From: Rhodovastum atsumiense
GTDB lineage: Bacteria > Pseudomonadota > Alphaproteobacteria > Acetobacterales > Acetobacteraceae
Assembly (NCBI GenBank): GCA_026225115.1
Contig: JAMFSE010000104.1
Location: 1 to 58,767, forward strand
Length of the DNA stretch: 58,767 nucleotides
Direction: 5' to 3'
In this document: positions 1-7,894 of the stretch, in pieces
Layout of the letters: each line of letters begins with the position of its first letter
Position numbering within the stretch: position 1 is the stretch's first letter
The notes under the pieces: generated by a model
The model's input: only the letters and a program-made list of their open reading frames with translations
Told to the model about the DNA's origin: nothing
Database searches by the model: none
Translations under genes and position numbers: made by a program

Positions 1-123
1 CAGCGCATGGGCACCATGAATGCCCGCAACAACCAGATCGATGACTGTGTCCAGAACGGCAACCCGAATAACCGCGCCGCTACCGGCAACCTGCCGGCCC
101 CGCAAATCACCGGCAATCCATAA
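1..123 (+). CDS. C-terminal end of an unidentified protein (5' truncated)
   Basis: The first frame is open from base 1 to a TAA at 121-123 and gives 40 residues rich in Asn, Gly and Pro, ending ITGNP. Codon use matches the neighbouring genes, and a RidA-like gene starts 24 bp downstream on the same strand. The start and the rest of the protein lie outside the window. No domain is recognisable, so no function is assigned. Confidence 0.5.
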   Translation, partial: QRMGTMNARNNQIDDCVQNGNPNNRAATGNLPAPQITGNP

Positions 124-147
124 CACCTAACCGAACGGAGCCCCCGC

Positions 148-498
148 ATGAGCCGCATTATCCGCACCGAAGCCAACAACATCCTCGCCAAGGCCGTCGA
201 GTATCACGGCTTCGTCTATTTGCAGGGGGTGGTCCCGTCCGACCCCAGCCTCGACATCACCGGCCAGACCAAGGACGTGCTGGCGCAGATCGACGCGCTG
301 CTCGAAATTCACGGCACGGACTCCACACGTCTGCTGCAGGCGCATATCTGGTTAAAGCATATCACAGACCGTGAAGCCTTGAATGCGGTCTGGTCAGCCT
401 GGCTGCCGGCCGACGGCGCCCCCGCCAGAGCCTGTGTGGAGGCCGTTTTGGCCGATCCGCGTTACCTGGTCGAAATCATGGTCACCGCCTGCAGATAA
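148..498 (+). CDS. RidA/YjgF/YER057c/UK114 family protein
   Basis: 116 aa, the usual length for this family of small trimeric proteins. Many members hydrolyse reactive enamine/imine intermediates of PLP enzymes; others have unknown roles. Visible marks are the N-terminal strand VYLQGVVPSD, the central helix TKDVLAQIDALLEIHG, and the C-terminal ARACVEAVLADP segment. The Arg before ACVEA is the conserved substrate carboxylate-binding residue of RidA. The protein belongs to a divergent subgroup (VEIMVTA near the end), so true imine deaminase activity is not certain. The ATG is preceded by an AACGGAG-type ribosome-binding site. Confidence 0.88.
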   Translation: MSRIIRTEANNILAKAVEYHGFVYLQGVVPSDPSLDITGQTKDVLAQIDALLEIHGTDSTRLLQAHIWLKHITDREALNAVWSAWLPADGAPARACVEAVLADPRYLVEIMVTACR

Positions 499-799
499 CC
501 AATCGTTAACGTGCGTCGGCTCCGATTCCACATCATTAACTTCTCGTTAAGGTTTGATATCGTTTATAATTTCGATTTCGAACCGTCCCGGAATCGCTCG
601 CCGGCGCACCGCGAATCTCGCGCCGGAATCTGACGAATAGGAAAGTTGTCATAAATTTTTCGTGTGGAGAGCGCCCAAAAAACGAATTTCTTGCAGTGTT
701 GTAATTTTACATCAATCTCGTGTTGCGAAAATCGCATTCCACCCGTAGCCCTTTCACATAGCATTGAACACGGGGCGATCTGGGAATGAGTTTCAAAGG
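499..799. other. AT-rich intergenic region upstream of the CHAP gene
   Basis: About 300 bp, clearly poorer in GC than the flanks, with no convincing gene on either strand. A TATAAT hexamer at 565-570 follows a TTAAC/GTTAA-rich stretch and may be a -10 element for the downstream gene, but the -35 match is weak. No strong hairpin was seen. Confidence 0.35.
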
Positions 800-1624
800 A
801 TGAAGGCTGGCATCGATCACGCCAGCGCGTTGAAAACTTGGGCCAAGGCACGGTTTTTAAATTTCGCTGTTTCACTCACCCTCGGATTTGGATCAATCGG
901 GTTTGCCGCTCCGGCCCTGGCGCACACCACCACGCATCATCATACCACCCACGTCGCCGCCACCTCGAAGCACCATTATCTGGCGTCTTCCAGCCATCAC
1001 CATTCCTACGCCGCCAATGCGCACCACCACGTGTACGCCGGCGTCTCCCACCACCGCTATACCACCTACGCGCAACGCCGGAGCGCCCAGCGCTACGCCC
1101 GCTACGCCGGTCACCACGGCACCCGCTACGCCAGCGCGCATTACAGCTACTCCTGGATCCAATGCGTCCCCTACGCCCGGGAAGTCTCGCATATCCAGCT
1201 TTCCGGCAACGCCTTCCTCTGGTGGGCCGAGGCCTCCGGCCGCTACGCCCGCGGCAATACGCCGGTTGAGGGCGCTGTGCTGAACTTCCGCTCCATCGGC
1301 CGCATGCCGCTCGGCCATGTCGCCGTCGTCACCAGCGTGATCGACAACCGCACCATCCTCGTCACCCAGGCCAACTGGGTCCACGGCTCCATCACCAACG
1401 ACGTCACCATGCAGGATGTCTCGCCCAACAACGACTGGACCGCCGTCCAGGTCGAGCTTGGCGACAGCAGCCATTGGGGTGCGGCTTACCCCACCTACGG
1501 CTTCATCTATAACCAGCCCGCCAACAGCACGGTCATCGCCGCCGCGGCGCCTGGCGAAGAAGTCGCCGAAGCCCCCCGCGCCGCGCCGATCTCCTCCGAA
1601 GCCCCCGACCGCAACCTGCAGTAA
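800..1624 (+). CDS. Secreted His-rich CHAP-domain protein (putative peptidoglycan amidase/peptidase)
   Basis: 274 aa from the ATG at 800. An upstream in-frame TTG at 764 is possible but has no ribosome-binding site. Residues 17-41 form a hydrophobic signal sequence ending APALA. Residues 42-115 are an unusual low-complexity region made of His, Tyr, Ala and Ser, with many HH and HHH clusters. Residues about 118-250 are a CHAP domain: the likely nucleophile is Cys122 in IQCVPYAREVS and the likely general base is His173 in LGHVAVV. CHAP domains cut peptidoglycan amide or peptide bonds. A Pro/Ala-rich tail follows. The His-rich part could bind metal or the wall; that is inference. A palindromic terminator-like repeat follows the stop. 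Confidence 0.82.
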   Translation: MKAGIDHASALKTWAKARFLNFAVSLTLGFGSIGFAAPALAHTTTHHHTTHVAATSKHHYLASSSHHHSYAANAHHHVYAGVSHHRYTTYAQRRSAQRYARYAGHHGTRYASAHYSYSWIQCVPYAREVSHIQLSGNAFLWWAEASGRYARGNTPVEGAVLNFRSIGRMPLGHVAVVTSVIDNRTILVTQANWVHGSITNDVTMQDVSPNNDWTAVQVELGDSSHWGAAYPTYGFIYNQPANSTVIAAAAPGEEVAEAPRAAPISSEAPDRNLQ

Positions 1625-1630
1625 GCAAGC

Positions 1631-1666
1631 GGTTCTTTTTTGAAAAAAAGAACCAAAAAACTTTTG
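1631..1666. terminator. Palindrome plus T/A-rich tail after the CHAP gene (dispersed repeat family)
   Basis: A 24-bp perfect inverted repeat lies at 1631-1654 with arms GGTTCTTTTTT and AAAAAAGAACC. AAAAAACTTTTG follows. It starts six bases after the stop codon. The same motif, with slight changes, follows several other genes here (16072, 40781, 51053, 53318), so it is both a probable terminator and a member of a dispersed repeat family. Confidence 0.6.
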
Positions 1667-1698
1667 TAATCTGGACCTCGGGCTTTCCCACCACCGAG

Positions 1699-1744
1699 TC
1701 ATTGCGAGCGAAGCGCGGCGGGGCCGCCCCGGCAATCCATCTTT
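1699..1744 (+). repeat. Dispersed REP-like repeat, copy 1
   Basis: Bases 1699-1718 (TCATTGCGAGCGAAGCGCGG) and 1731-1744 (GGCAATCCATCTTT) recur on the opposite strand at 19647-19678. This copy carries a 12-bp GC-rich insertion between the two halves. Similar intergenic repeats of the form TCATTGCGAG...GCAATCCA occur widely in bacterial genomes. It lies just upstream of mnmE. Confidence 0.6.
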
Positions 1745-1779
1745 CTACCTCCACCCCTGCGCCTCTGCTATAATCCGGC

Positions 1780-3045
1780 ATGAGCACGATTTTCGCGCCA
1801 ATCACCGGCCCTGGCGGCGCCGTCACCATCATCCGCTTATCCGGCCCATCCGCGCTTGAAATCACCGCCGCGCTGACCGGCCTGCCCGAACCCCGCCGCG
1901 CCGCCTTGCGAAAACTCCACCACAACGCCGAACTGCTCGACACGGCTTTGGTGACAATTTTCCCCGCCCCCAACAGCTTCACCGGCGAGGATTGCGTCGA
2001 ATTTTCGGTCCACGGCGGCCGCGCCGTCCGCGCCGCCGTCACCCACGCCCTCATCGCGCTCGGCGCCCGCCCGGCCGAACCCGGCGAATTTTCTCGTCGC
2101 GCATTCCTTAACAACCGCCTGGACCTGCTGCAGGCGGAGGCCACGGCCGATCTGATCGCCGCGGAAACCGAATCCCAACGCCGTCTCGCCATCGACGGCG
2201 CCGACCGCCTGCAAACCGCCTGCACCGCCTGGCGCGAATCGCTCCGCCAAATCATCGCCCAGCAGGAAGCCCTCATCGACTTCCCCGATGAAGACCTGCC
2301 GCCAGAAGTCGAAGCCCGCCTGATGACCGGCATCAAATCCCTGCACGCCGAAATGCAAACCGCACTCGCCGCCGCCCCCAATGCCGAGCGCCTGCGCGAG
2401 GGCCTGGAATTCGTCATCCTCGGCTGGCCCAACGCCGGCAAATCCACGCTACTGAATGCGCTGGCCGGCACCGACATCGCCATCGTCTCCGAAATCCCCG
2501 GCACCACCCGCGACGCCCTCAGCGTCAAACTCGACCTCGCCGGTATCCCGGTCCACATCACCGACACCGCCGGCCTGCGCGAAACCGCGGACCCGATCGA
2601 AGCCGAAGGGGTTCGCCGCGCCCACGCCCGCGCCGCCAATGCCGACCTTATCATCTACCTCGACGACGCCGGCCTCCAGCACCCCACCGCCCCCGGCATC
2701 GAGACCCTCCATATCCAGACCAAGGCAGACTTGCTGGCCGCCCCGCCAGCAAACGCCATCAGCGCTAAAACCGGCGCCGGCCTACCCGAACTCGTCGCTG
2801 AGCTCACCGCCATCGCCCAACGCCTGACCGACACCACCGGCGCCCCCGCCGCCGCCCGCCCCCGCCAGATCGCCTGCATCCGCGACACCGCCGACGCCCT
2901 GTCCCGCGCCCTTGCCAACCCCGAACCCGAACTCCGCGGCGAAGACCTGCGCACCGCCGCCACCGCTCTGGCCCGCCTGACCGGCACCATCGGCGTCGAA
3001 GCCATCCTGGACGCCGTCTTCAGCGGGTTCTGTATTGGCAAATAA
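1780..3045 (+). CDS. mnmE: tRNA uridine-5-carboxymethylaminomethyl(34) modification GTPase MnmE
   Basis: 421 aa, somewhat shorter than the roughly 450 aa usual. With MnmG it builds the cmnm5 or nm5 group on wobble uridine 34 of several tRNAs, in the cytoplasm. The N-terminal tetrahydrofolate-binding domain covers residues about 1-115 (SVHGG, EPGEFSRRAFLNN). A helical domain with an inserted G domain follows: G1 GWPNAGKS 215-222, G2 GTTRD 241-245, G3 DTAG 262-265. The G4 position reads TKAD (314-317) rather than the textbook NKxD. The protein ends with the conserved FCIGK, whose Cys is essential in the family. In many alphaproteobacteria mnmG follows directly; here about 10 kb of other genes intervene. 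Confidence 0.96.
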   Translation: MSTIFAPITGPGGAVTIIRLSGPSALEITAALTGLPEPRRAALRKLHHNAELLDTALVTIFPAPNSFTGEDCVEFSVHGGRAVRAAVTHALIALGARPAEPGEFSRRAFLNNRLDLLQAEATADLIAAETESQRRLAIDGADRLQTACTAWRESLRQIIAQQEALIDFPDEDLPPEVEARLMTGIKSLHAEMQTALAAAPNAERLREGLEFVILGWPNAGKSTLLNALAGTDIAIVSEIPGTTRDALSVKLDLAGIPVHITDTAGLRETADPIEAEGVRRAHARAANADLIIYLDDAGLQHPTAPGIETLHIQTKADLLAAPPANAISAKTGAGLPELVAELTAIAQRLTDTTGAPAAARPRQIACIRDTADALSRALANPEPELRGEDLRTAATALARLTGTIGVEAILDAVFSGFCIGK

Positions 3046-3051
3046 GCGGTC

Positions 3052-3067
3052 GCTTTTTAGAAAAAGC
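3052..3067 (+). terminator. Hairpin after mnmE
   Basis: GCTTTTT-AG-AAAAAGC forms a perfect 7-bp stem with a 2-base loop, seven bases after the mnmE stop, and is followed by GCAAAAACTTTTG. It resembles a decayed copy of the repeat seen at 1631 and elsewhere. Confidence 0.5.
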
Positions 3068-3213
3068 TCCGCAAAAACTTTTGCTGCTCTGGACCTGGGG
3101 CGCGACATGCACAGACGCCAACCACGTCAGCGCTTTCTCCAATGGCGGCCATTAAGCGGCCGCCCGGCGCCGCACCGTTGCATGTCAACCAGTAATTTTA
3201 TTATCTATCGAGA

Positions 3214-3729
3214 ATGAAAAATTACATCCGACTCTTGGGTTTTGCTTTGCTGTCAGTCCTCGCAGGTTGCAACGCGCCGCCACTCCCCGGCTACAACCCG
3301 CCAGGGCTGCTTACGCGATACAATTCCGGCAGCGTTGCCGGCTCGGTCACCGTCGACCCAAATCCCCTCATGGCAAATACCTATGTCTACCTTTCCGCCG
3401 TCGACAATTTGGAAACGACGATGGGCAAAAACAATGTGAAAACGCCCATTTTAGTGGCGCCCGGAATCCATCTCATGACCATAACGCTTTGCCCAGGCGT
3501 CGGAGTCTTCACCAATGAAGCCGCGGGAAATGTTACGGTGCTGGCAACCATCAAACCCGGCAATTCCTACACCCTCCATTCGACGGTTCCGACACGCGGA
3601 ATGGGTTTTTCGGCCGTTACCGCGACGGTATGGATCGAGGATGACAAAGGCACCGCAATCACAGCCCGAACAAAATTCAAATTGGATAAATACGGTAGCG
3701 TGCTGATTTTTGTTCCTGCTGCGCGTTGA
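3214..3729 (+). CDS. Putative lipoprotein of unknown function
   Basis: 171 aa. The N-terminus has a type II signal peptide, with lipobox LAGC around residues 17-20, so the mature protein should be lipid-anchored in the envelope. The rest is predicted to be beta-rich, with a segment of alternating hydrophobic residues (GNVTVLATIKPGNSYTLHST). No named domain is recognised. It stands alone, with a hairpin upstream and a REP palindrome directly after its stop. Confidence 0.7.
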   Translation: MKNYIRLLGFALLSVLAGCNAPPLPGYNPPGLLTRYNSGSVAGSVTVDPNPLMANTYVYLSAVDNLETTMGKNNVKTPILVAPGIHLMTITLCPGVGVFTNEAAGNVTVLATIKPGNSYTLHSTVPTRGMGFSAVTATVWIEDDKGTAITARTKFKLDKYGSVLIFVPAAR

Positions 3730-3730
3730 A

Positions 3731-3760
3731 GTAGGATGGGCATCGCTCGCGATGCCCATC
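3731..3760 (+). repeat. REP palindrome with GTAGG head (left flank of the RAYT remnant)
   Basis: The 12-bp arms GATGGGCATCGC (3735-3746) and GCGATGCCCATC (3749-3760) are perfect and are preceded by GTAG. The reverse complement of 4360-4389 matches this 30-bp element at 27 of 30 positions, so two copies in inverted orientation flank the transposase-like pseudogene. Confidence 0.8.
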
Positions 3761-3819
3761 ACTCAAACCCTCGCCAGTTTTGCATAACAGACATTTTCCG
3801 CTTATCATACGAAAGCGCA

Positions 3820-4346
3820 ATGACCGATTATCGCCGCAACCGCGTCCCAGGCGGCACATTCTTCTTCACGGTCAATCTTTACGATCGCCGAAGCCGATTG
3901 CTCGTGGAACATATCGATATCCTGCGTGAAGTGGTTCGAAATACCCTTCGCCGGGTACCTTTCCATGTCGATGCCTGGGTCGTGCTACCGGAGCACATGC
4001 ATTGCTTGTGGACGTTGCCAGAGGGCGAGGTGAACTATTCCCGCTGGCAAGCCGTCAAATTGGTCTTCTACCGTAACATTCCTCGCGGCGAACATCGGTC
4101 GTCAAGTCGCGCGGCGAAACGAGAGCGTGGCATCTGGCAGCGCCGATTTTGGGAACATGCTGTTCGGGATGAGCGGGATTATGCCGCGCATATGGATTAA
4201 TTCATTTCAATCCGGTGAAGCACGGTCTTGTGGCGCATGCAGCGGATTATCCGTACGCGTCGTTCCGGCGTACCGTGGCGAAGGGAATTTACCCGGCTGA
4301 TTGGGTGATGGATTCGGAAAATTTGGAGTCCATGGGAGCGGCCTGA
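3820..4346 (+). pseudogene. REP-associated tyrosine transposase (RAYT), frameshifted
   Basis: The reading frame from ATG 3820 encodes a Y1/IS200-like RAYT: RNRVPGGTFFFTVNLYDRR at the N-terminus, the HUH motif in LPEHMHCLWTLP, and IWQRRFWEHAVRDERDYAAHMDY toward the C-terminus. The frame stops at 4198-4200 (TAA). One base deleted between 4199 and 4200 restores the family-typical continuation IHFNPVKHGLVAHAADYP to a TGA at 4344-4346. The stop therefore results from a -1 frameshift. RAYTs are thought to mobilise REP palindromes; inverted REP copies flank this one. Loss of the final quarter probably inactivates it, unless the shift is a sequencing error. Confidence 0.85.
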
Positions 4347-4359
4347 CTCGCTATATTCT

Positions 4360-4389
4360 GATGCGCATCGCCAGCGATTCCCATCCTAC
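4360..4389 (-). repeat. REP palindrome, inverted copy (right flank of the RAYT remnant)
   Basis: Read on the minus strand this is GTAGGATGGG followed by AATCGCTGGCGATGCGCATC. It differs from 3731-3760 at three positions. The two copies bracket the RAYT pseudogene symmetrically, as in described REP/RAYT units. Confidence 0.75.
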
Positions 4390-4434
4390 TCTTGCTACTC
4401 TTGCTCGTATCTCCCCCCAAACGGACATTACGAA

Positions 4435-4463
4435 GTAGGGTGGGTTGCGCTTTGCAACCCACC
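4435..4463 (+). repeat. REP-like palindrome with GTAGGG head
   Basis: GTAGGG at 4435-4440 overlaps a perfect 10-bp stem, GGTGGGTTGC (4439-4448) and GCAACCCACC (4454-4463), with loop GCTTT. The head sequence matches the REPs that flank the RAYT gene, though the stem sequence is different. Confidence 0.65.
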
Positions 4464-4615
4464 GATGGCTCGTTCCACATATTGACAATCCTAGCGGCTT
4501 CTCGCGATTACCGCTTTGCGCCCAAGTCGGGCGTGTTGGCGATATTTCCAATTGCTTGAAAACGGACATGATTTATATTGAAACAGTGATTCGTTGGCGT
4601 TCGAGGATCCAATAG

Positions 4616-5197
4616 GTGCAATTATCTTGGGATGAGCATTTCCACCACATTGTCTTGCCCGCTTGGAGAGCCTACCTTGGCGCAGAACGTAAGCTCAGCG
4701 AAGCCGTCTGCAAACAGGATGAAACAAGCGTTGCGCGCGCGCGCTATGACGCTTTGCGGGAAGGCGCAGCTGCATGTTTTTTTATCCATCACTACGCCGA
4801 CCTCATCTTACGCGCCCGTCCGCCTTGGTTGCCTGATGAAATCGCAGATCTGAAAGGGCTGCGTATCTGGCTTTCAAAATATTGTATGATGTTGAGGACC
4901 AATAAATCTGCAGAAGATGTCGCGTTACTCGGTGATGTCGCAGATGCACTAAAGCACGCTATTCTAACAATGCGCCTTCACGAGCGAGATGTTTCTGCAA
5001 ATGATGCAGTTATAATCATTGGTACAGGGTACGGCGAGCTCGCCTTTGGTGAAGGTAAATACGGTGGAATTGAACAAGTTCTTGTAAAAGCAAAGTCACG
5101 CACGCGCGCGCTGAGTTGCGTAGTACAAAATGTAATTGACGCGTGGTGTCGGGCGGCCGGTATTAATTTGCCTGATATCCACATTGCGGAACGTTGA
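4616..5197 (+). CDS. Hypothetical protein, orphan, mostly helical
   Basis: 193 aa from GTG 4616, with GAGG about 10 bases upstream. No signal peptide or membrane segment is seen. The sequence looks alpha-helical and contains Trp- and Cys-bearing stretches (RLRIWLSKYCMML-like at its middle). No family was recognised. Its base composition is visibly lower in GC than the core genes, and it is flanked on both sides by REP palindromes, which together suggest acquired DNA. Confidence 0.6.
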   Translation: MQLSWDEHFHHIVLPAWRAYLGAERKLSEAVCKQDETSVARARYDALREGAAACFFIHHYADLILRARPPWLPDEIADLKGLRIWLSKYCMMLRTNKSAEDVALLGDVADALKHAILTMRLHERDVSANDAVIIIGTGYGELAFGEGKYGGIEQVLVKAKSRTRALSCVVQNVIDAWCRAAGINLPDIHIAER

Positions 5198-5202
5198 AGC
5201 AA

Positions 5203-5231
5203 GTAGGGTGCAATACCAACGGTATTGCACC
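5203..5231 (+). repeat. REP-like palindrome with GTAGGG head
   Basis: GTAGGG at 5203-5208 runs into a perfect 11-bp stem, GGTGCAATACC (5207-5217) and GGTATTGCACC (5221-5231), with loop AAC. It sits between the stop of the orphan gene and a convergent gene, so it may also act as a bidirectional terminator. Confidence 0.65.
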
Positions 5232-5316
5232 GAATGAAAGAACGACAAGCCGGACATATAAAGAAGCCCAATTGCCCTCCCAATCCTCAGCAACCAATAA
5301 TCCACTATATCAGGCG

Positions 5317-6102
5317 CTATTTCACGGGATCGTCCTCAGCTTGGACGGTTACATCCACATGAGCTTTCATCATTTCGAGATATTCGTGTGCCAATAAATC
5401 CACCCTCTCCACCGCGTCCGATCCGAGGATCGTACAAGCGCACACGAGAACTTGGACCAAACCAAAGCAGCCTAAAGCCAAGGTTTCGGCGAGCTCATGC
5501 TCGGCTGGTGCCGGGTCAAGGTCGATGTCGGAAATTGGCTGTCCAGCGATCGATACGACATGTCGATAGAGGGCGTGAAGCGTAGGATGCGCGTCCGTAG
5601 AAAGCAGATTGTAAAAGGTGTAAGCGTCTCGAATATCGGCATCCCGTGCCAATTGCTTGGGCGTGGTAGATTTTGCGGTTCGCCAGTCCTTATTTTCGCG
5701 CATCCACTGCCGAAGCTTTTTCTCCGCTTCATCCGGCAGTTCACCGCTTTCGAAAAGCGCCTGCCCTTGTAACCCTTTTCGGTTGCGGTCATCATCAATC
5801 ATGATTTGCCGGAATTTCTCCGGGTCACTCGCGTAGCCAGCGATCCAGAAGAAGTTTTCTTGTATGCAGCGGGCAAGCGTTCGAGCTTCAACGACCTGTT
5901 TTTCGCGGATCATCGTCAACGTACCGCGCATGTTGGAAAGACTCCGTGCAATGAGCAGCACGGCAATCAACCTTATGTCTCCTTGCCCATCATCATTATT
6001 TTGTATCGCTGGAGCCGAAGCCCCGGCGATTTCATAACCGATGTTGAGCAACCGCTGTGCCTGGGAATGCCACGCCGTCAGCGCATCAGCAACTGTTTCC
6101 AT
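5317..6102 (-). CDS. DUF5677-type protein
   Basis: 261 aa, cytosolic. It matches the pattern of the DUF5677 family: an N-terminal helical part, EARTLARCIQENFFWIAGYA, and a conserved STDAHPTLHAL segment. The function of this family is not established; members often sit in accessory regions. Codon use and GC content are atypical compared with the housekeeping genes around it. It is convergent with the orphan gene at 4616 and stands alone. The ATG at 6102 was taken as start because the coding signal begins there. Confidence 0.65.
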   Translation of the reverse strand: METVADALTAWHSQAQRLLNIGYEIAGASAPAIQNNDDGQGDIRLIAVLLIARSLSNMRGTLTMIREKQVVEARTLARCIQENFFWIAGYASDPEKFRQIMIDDDRNRKGLQGQALFESGELPDEAEKKLRQWMRENKDWRTAKSTTPKQLARDADIRDAYTFYNLLSTDAHPTLHALYRHVVSIAGQPISDIDLDPAPAEHELAETLALGCFGLVQVLVCACTILGSDAVERVDLLAHEYLEMMKAHVDVTVQAEDDPVK

Positions 6103-6404
6103 GTTAACCTTCTACGAAAGGGGCTGCCGACAGCAAAAAACGGCTCGCTAAGAATGCTCTGTAATTCAAGATTTATGCATCATATTCTACGCTGAAACTT
6201 TACAATTAATTAGACGGGGAATGTCTGCATTTAACGATTATCACTTGTAAGCAGACCTTCCGCTTCCGGCCCACCACAGCCGCAAACCTTCCACCACCAT
6301 CCACCGTTTCCACGTCGCAGACCCAACTTTGCCAATCACAGAATTCCCTTGACCATCGCACCCACCTCCCGTATTTAACTATCAGGTTACATAAAGCAGC
6401 TCCA
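6103..6404. other. AT-rich intergenic region with probable promoters
   Basis: About 300 bp between the divergent DUF5677 gene and arsR-like gene. It is AT-rich and contains no supported gene; a short minus-strand frame covers part of it without a recognisable product. The stretch TATTTAACTATCAGGTTACAT (6372-6392) just upstream of the ArsR gene is a likely place for its promoter and autorepression site, but no clear dyad was found. Confidence 0.35.
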
Positions 6405-6743
6405 ATGGACCCCCTCAGCGCTACTTTTTCGGCCTTGGCCGACCCCACCCGCCGCGCCATCCTCGCCCGCCTGGCGCTCGGCCAGACCAATGTCACCGAG
6501 CTTGCCGAACCCTTCGACATGTCGCTCCCCGCCATCTCCAAACATCTGAAGGTGCTTGAACGCGCCGGCCTCATCTCGCGCGGCCGCGAAGCCCAATGGC
6601 GCCCCTGCACATTGCAAGCCGCGCCAATGCAGGAAGTCTCCGGCTGGCTGGAAAGCTACCGCAAATTCTGGGAAGCCAGCCTCGACCGCCTGGACCTCTA
6701 TCTCCAAAACCTCAAAGCCGAGGAGACCGGCAATGACAAATGA
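6405..6743 (+). CDS. ArsR-family winged-helix transcriptional regulator
   Basis: 112 aa. The winged-helix DNA-binding domain begins DPLSATFSALADPTRRAILARL and includes the recognition region MSLPAISKHLKVLERAGLISRGREAQWRPC. No metal-binding CxC pair is evident, so it belongs to the non-metal group that is usually encoded with AHSA1/SRPBCC proteins. It overlaps the next gene by 11 bp and heads a four-gene operon (GST, SRPBCC, VOC), which it probably represses. Confidence 0.9.
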   Translation: MDPLSATFSALADPTRRAILARLALGQTNVTELAEPFDMSLPAISKHLKVLERAGLISRGREAQWRPCTLQAAPMQEVSGWLESYRKFWEASLDRLDLYLQNLKAEETGNDK

Positions 6744-7428
6744 CCCGTGCCTGACCCTCTACGCCCACCCGCTGTCGTCCTATTGCTGGAAAGTCCTGCT
6801 GGCGCTTTACGAAACCCACACCCCATTCGCCTTGGTTGAAATCCAGGGCAGACCAAAATCAGATCCCGCACTCTCCAGTTTCTGGCCCATCGGCAAAATG
6901 CCGCTGCTGTTCGACGCCGCGCGCAACGAATCCGTGCCGGAATCCTCCATCATCATCGAATATCTCCAGCAGCATTATGCAACCAAAGCCGCCCTGATCC
7001 CGCCATCCCCGGCCGCCAGCCTCGAGACCCGGCTATGGGACCGCTTTTTCGACCTCCATCTCCATAGCTGCATGCAAAAGCGCGTCAGCGACCGCCTGCG
7101 CCCGGACCATGAAAAAGATCCGACCGGCGTTGCCGACGCCAACGCCACGTTGGATACCGCCTACGCCATGCTGGAACAGCGCATGGCAACGCGGAAATTT
7201 GTCGCGGCGGAGCATTTCACCATGGCCGACTGCGCCGCCATGCCGGCGCTATTCTATGCCGATGCGATCCGTCCATTCAGCAACGCCCACCCCGCACTCG
7301 CCGCCTATTTCAAACGCCTGATCGCCCGCCCCGCCGGTCGCCGCATCATCCGTGAGGCGCAGCCCTTTTTCCAATATTTCCCATTCCAAGCCACGCTCGA
7401 TCCAGAATTCCAGAACCCAGATTTTTAA
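6733..7428 (+). CDS. Glutathione S-transferase family protein
   Basis: 231 aa. The N-terminal thioredoxin-like half (TLYAHPLSSYCWKVLLALYE, then GKMPLLFD and PESSIIIEYL) is the glutathione-binding domain; the VPESSIIIEYL segment holds the family's Glu-Ser pair. The C-terminal half is helical and includes FTMADCAAMPALFY. The start at 6733 was preferred to the longer frame because similarity to GSTs begins at MTNDPCLTLYAHP and translation would couple to arsR by overlap. Substrate unknown. Confidence 0.88.
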   Translation: MTNDPCLTLYAHPLSSYCWKVLLALYETHTPFALVEIQGRPKSDPALSSFWPIGKMPLLFDAARNESVPESSIIIEYLQQHYATKAALIPPSPAASLETRLWDRFFDLHLHSCMQKRVSDRLRPDHEKDPTGVADANATLDTAYAMLEQRMATRKFVAAEHFTMADCAAMPALFYADAIRPFSNAHPALAAYFKRLIARPAGRRIIREAQPFFQYFPFQATLDPEFQNPDF

Positions 7429-7441
7429 ATCCGGAGCGCGC

Positions 7442-7882
7442 ATGACCAACCCGCCCTTGGAAATCACCACCACCCGCATCTTCAGCGCCCCGCCCGAACT
7501 TGTCTGGCGCGCCTGGACCGACCCCGCGCATATCACGAACTGGTGGGGCCCAACCGGCTTCTCCACCACCATCCACAAAATGGATTTTGTCCCCGGCGGC
7601 GAATGGAATTTTGTCATGCACGGCCCGGACGGCACCGATTACGTCAACCGCAAAACCTTCCTCGAAATTTCTTTTCTCGAACGCATCGTCATGCAACATA
7701 ATGGTCACCCAAGACACCGCATGACCGTAACCTTCGAACCCTATGAAGGCGGCACCTTGCTCACGCTGCACCATCTATTCGCCGATCCCACCGAATACGA
7801 CATCGCCATCCGCCAACACGGCGCCATCGAAGGTGCCAGGGAAACACTCAATCGCTTCGCCGAAATCCTCGCAAAAATCTGA
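7442..7882 (+). CDS. SRPBCC/AHSA1-domain protein
   Basis: 146 aa. It has the typical ITTTRIFSAPPELVWRAWTDPAHITNWWGP opening, split here by the family's WW-G motif, then VPGGEWNFVMHGPDG and GTLLTLHHLF. This fold has a deep hydrophobic pocket and is related to the Hsp90 activator Aha1; bacterial members next to ArsR regulators are common and mostly uncharacterised. A GGAGCGC site precedes ATG 7442. Third gene of the arsR operon. Confidence 0.88.
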   Translation: MTNPPLEITTTRIFSAPPELVWRAWTDPAHITNWWGPTGFSTTIHKMDFVPGGEWNFVMHGPDGTDYVNRKTFLEISFLERIVMQHNGHPRHRMTVTFEPYEGGTLLTLHHLFADPTEYDIAIRQHGAIEGARETLNRFAEILAKI

Positions 7883-7894
7883 AAGGAGCATGCC

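Noticed and set aside
499-799. Minus-strand gene at 564-875
   Set aside because: The product has no recognisable pattern, it overlaps the CHAP signal-peptide region, and its base composition is that of an intergenic region.
893-1735. 280-codon minus-strand frame opposite the CHAP gene
   Set aside because: Gly/Val-rich antisense shadow; the plus-strand protein has a signal peptide and catalytic residues.
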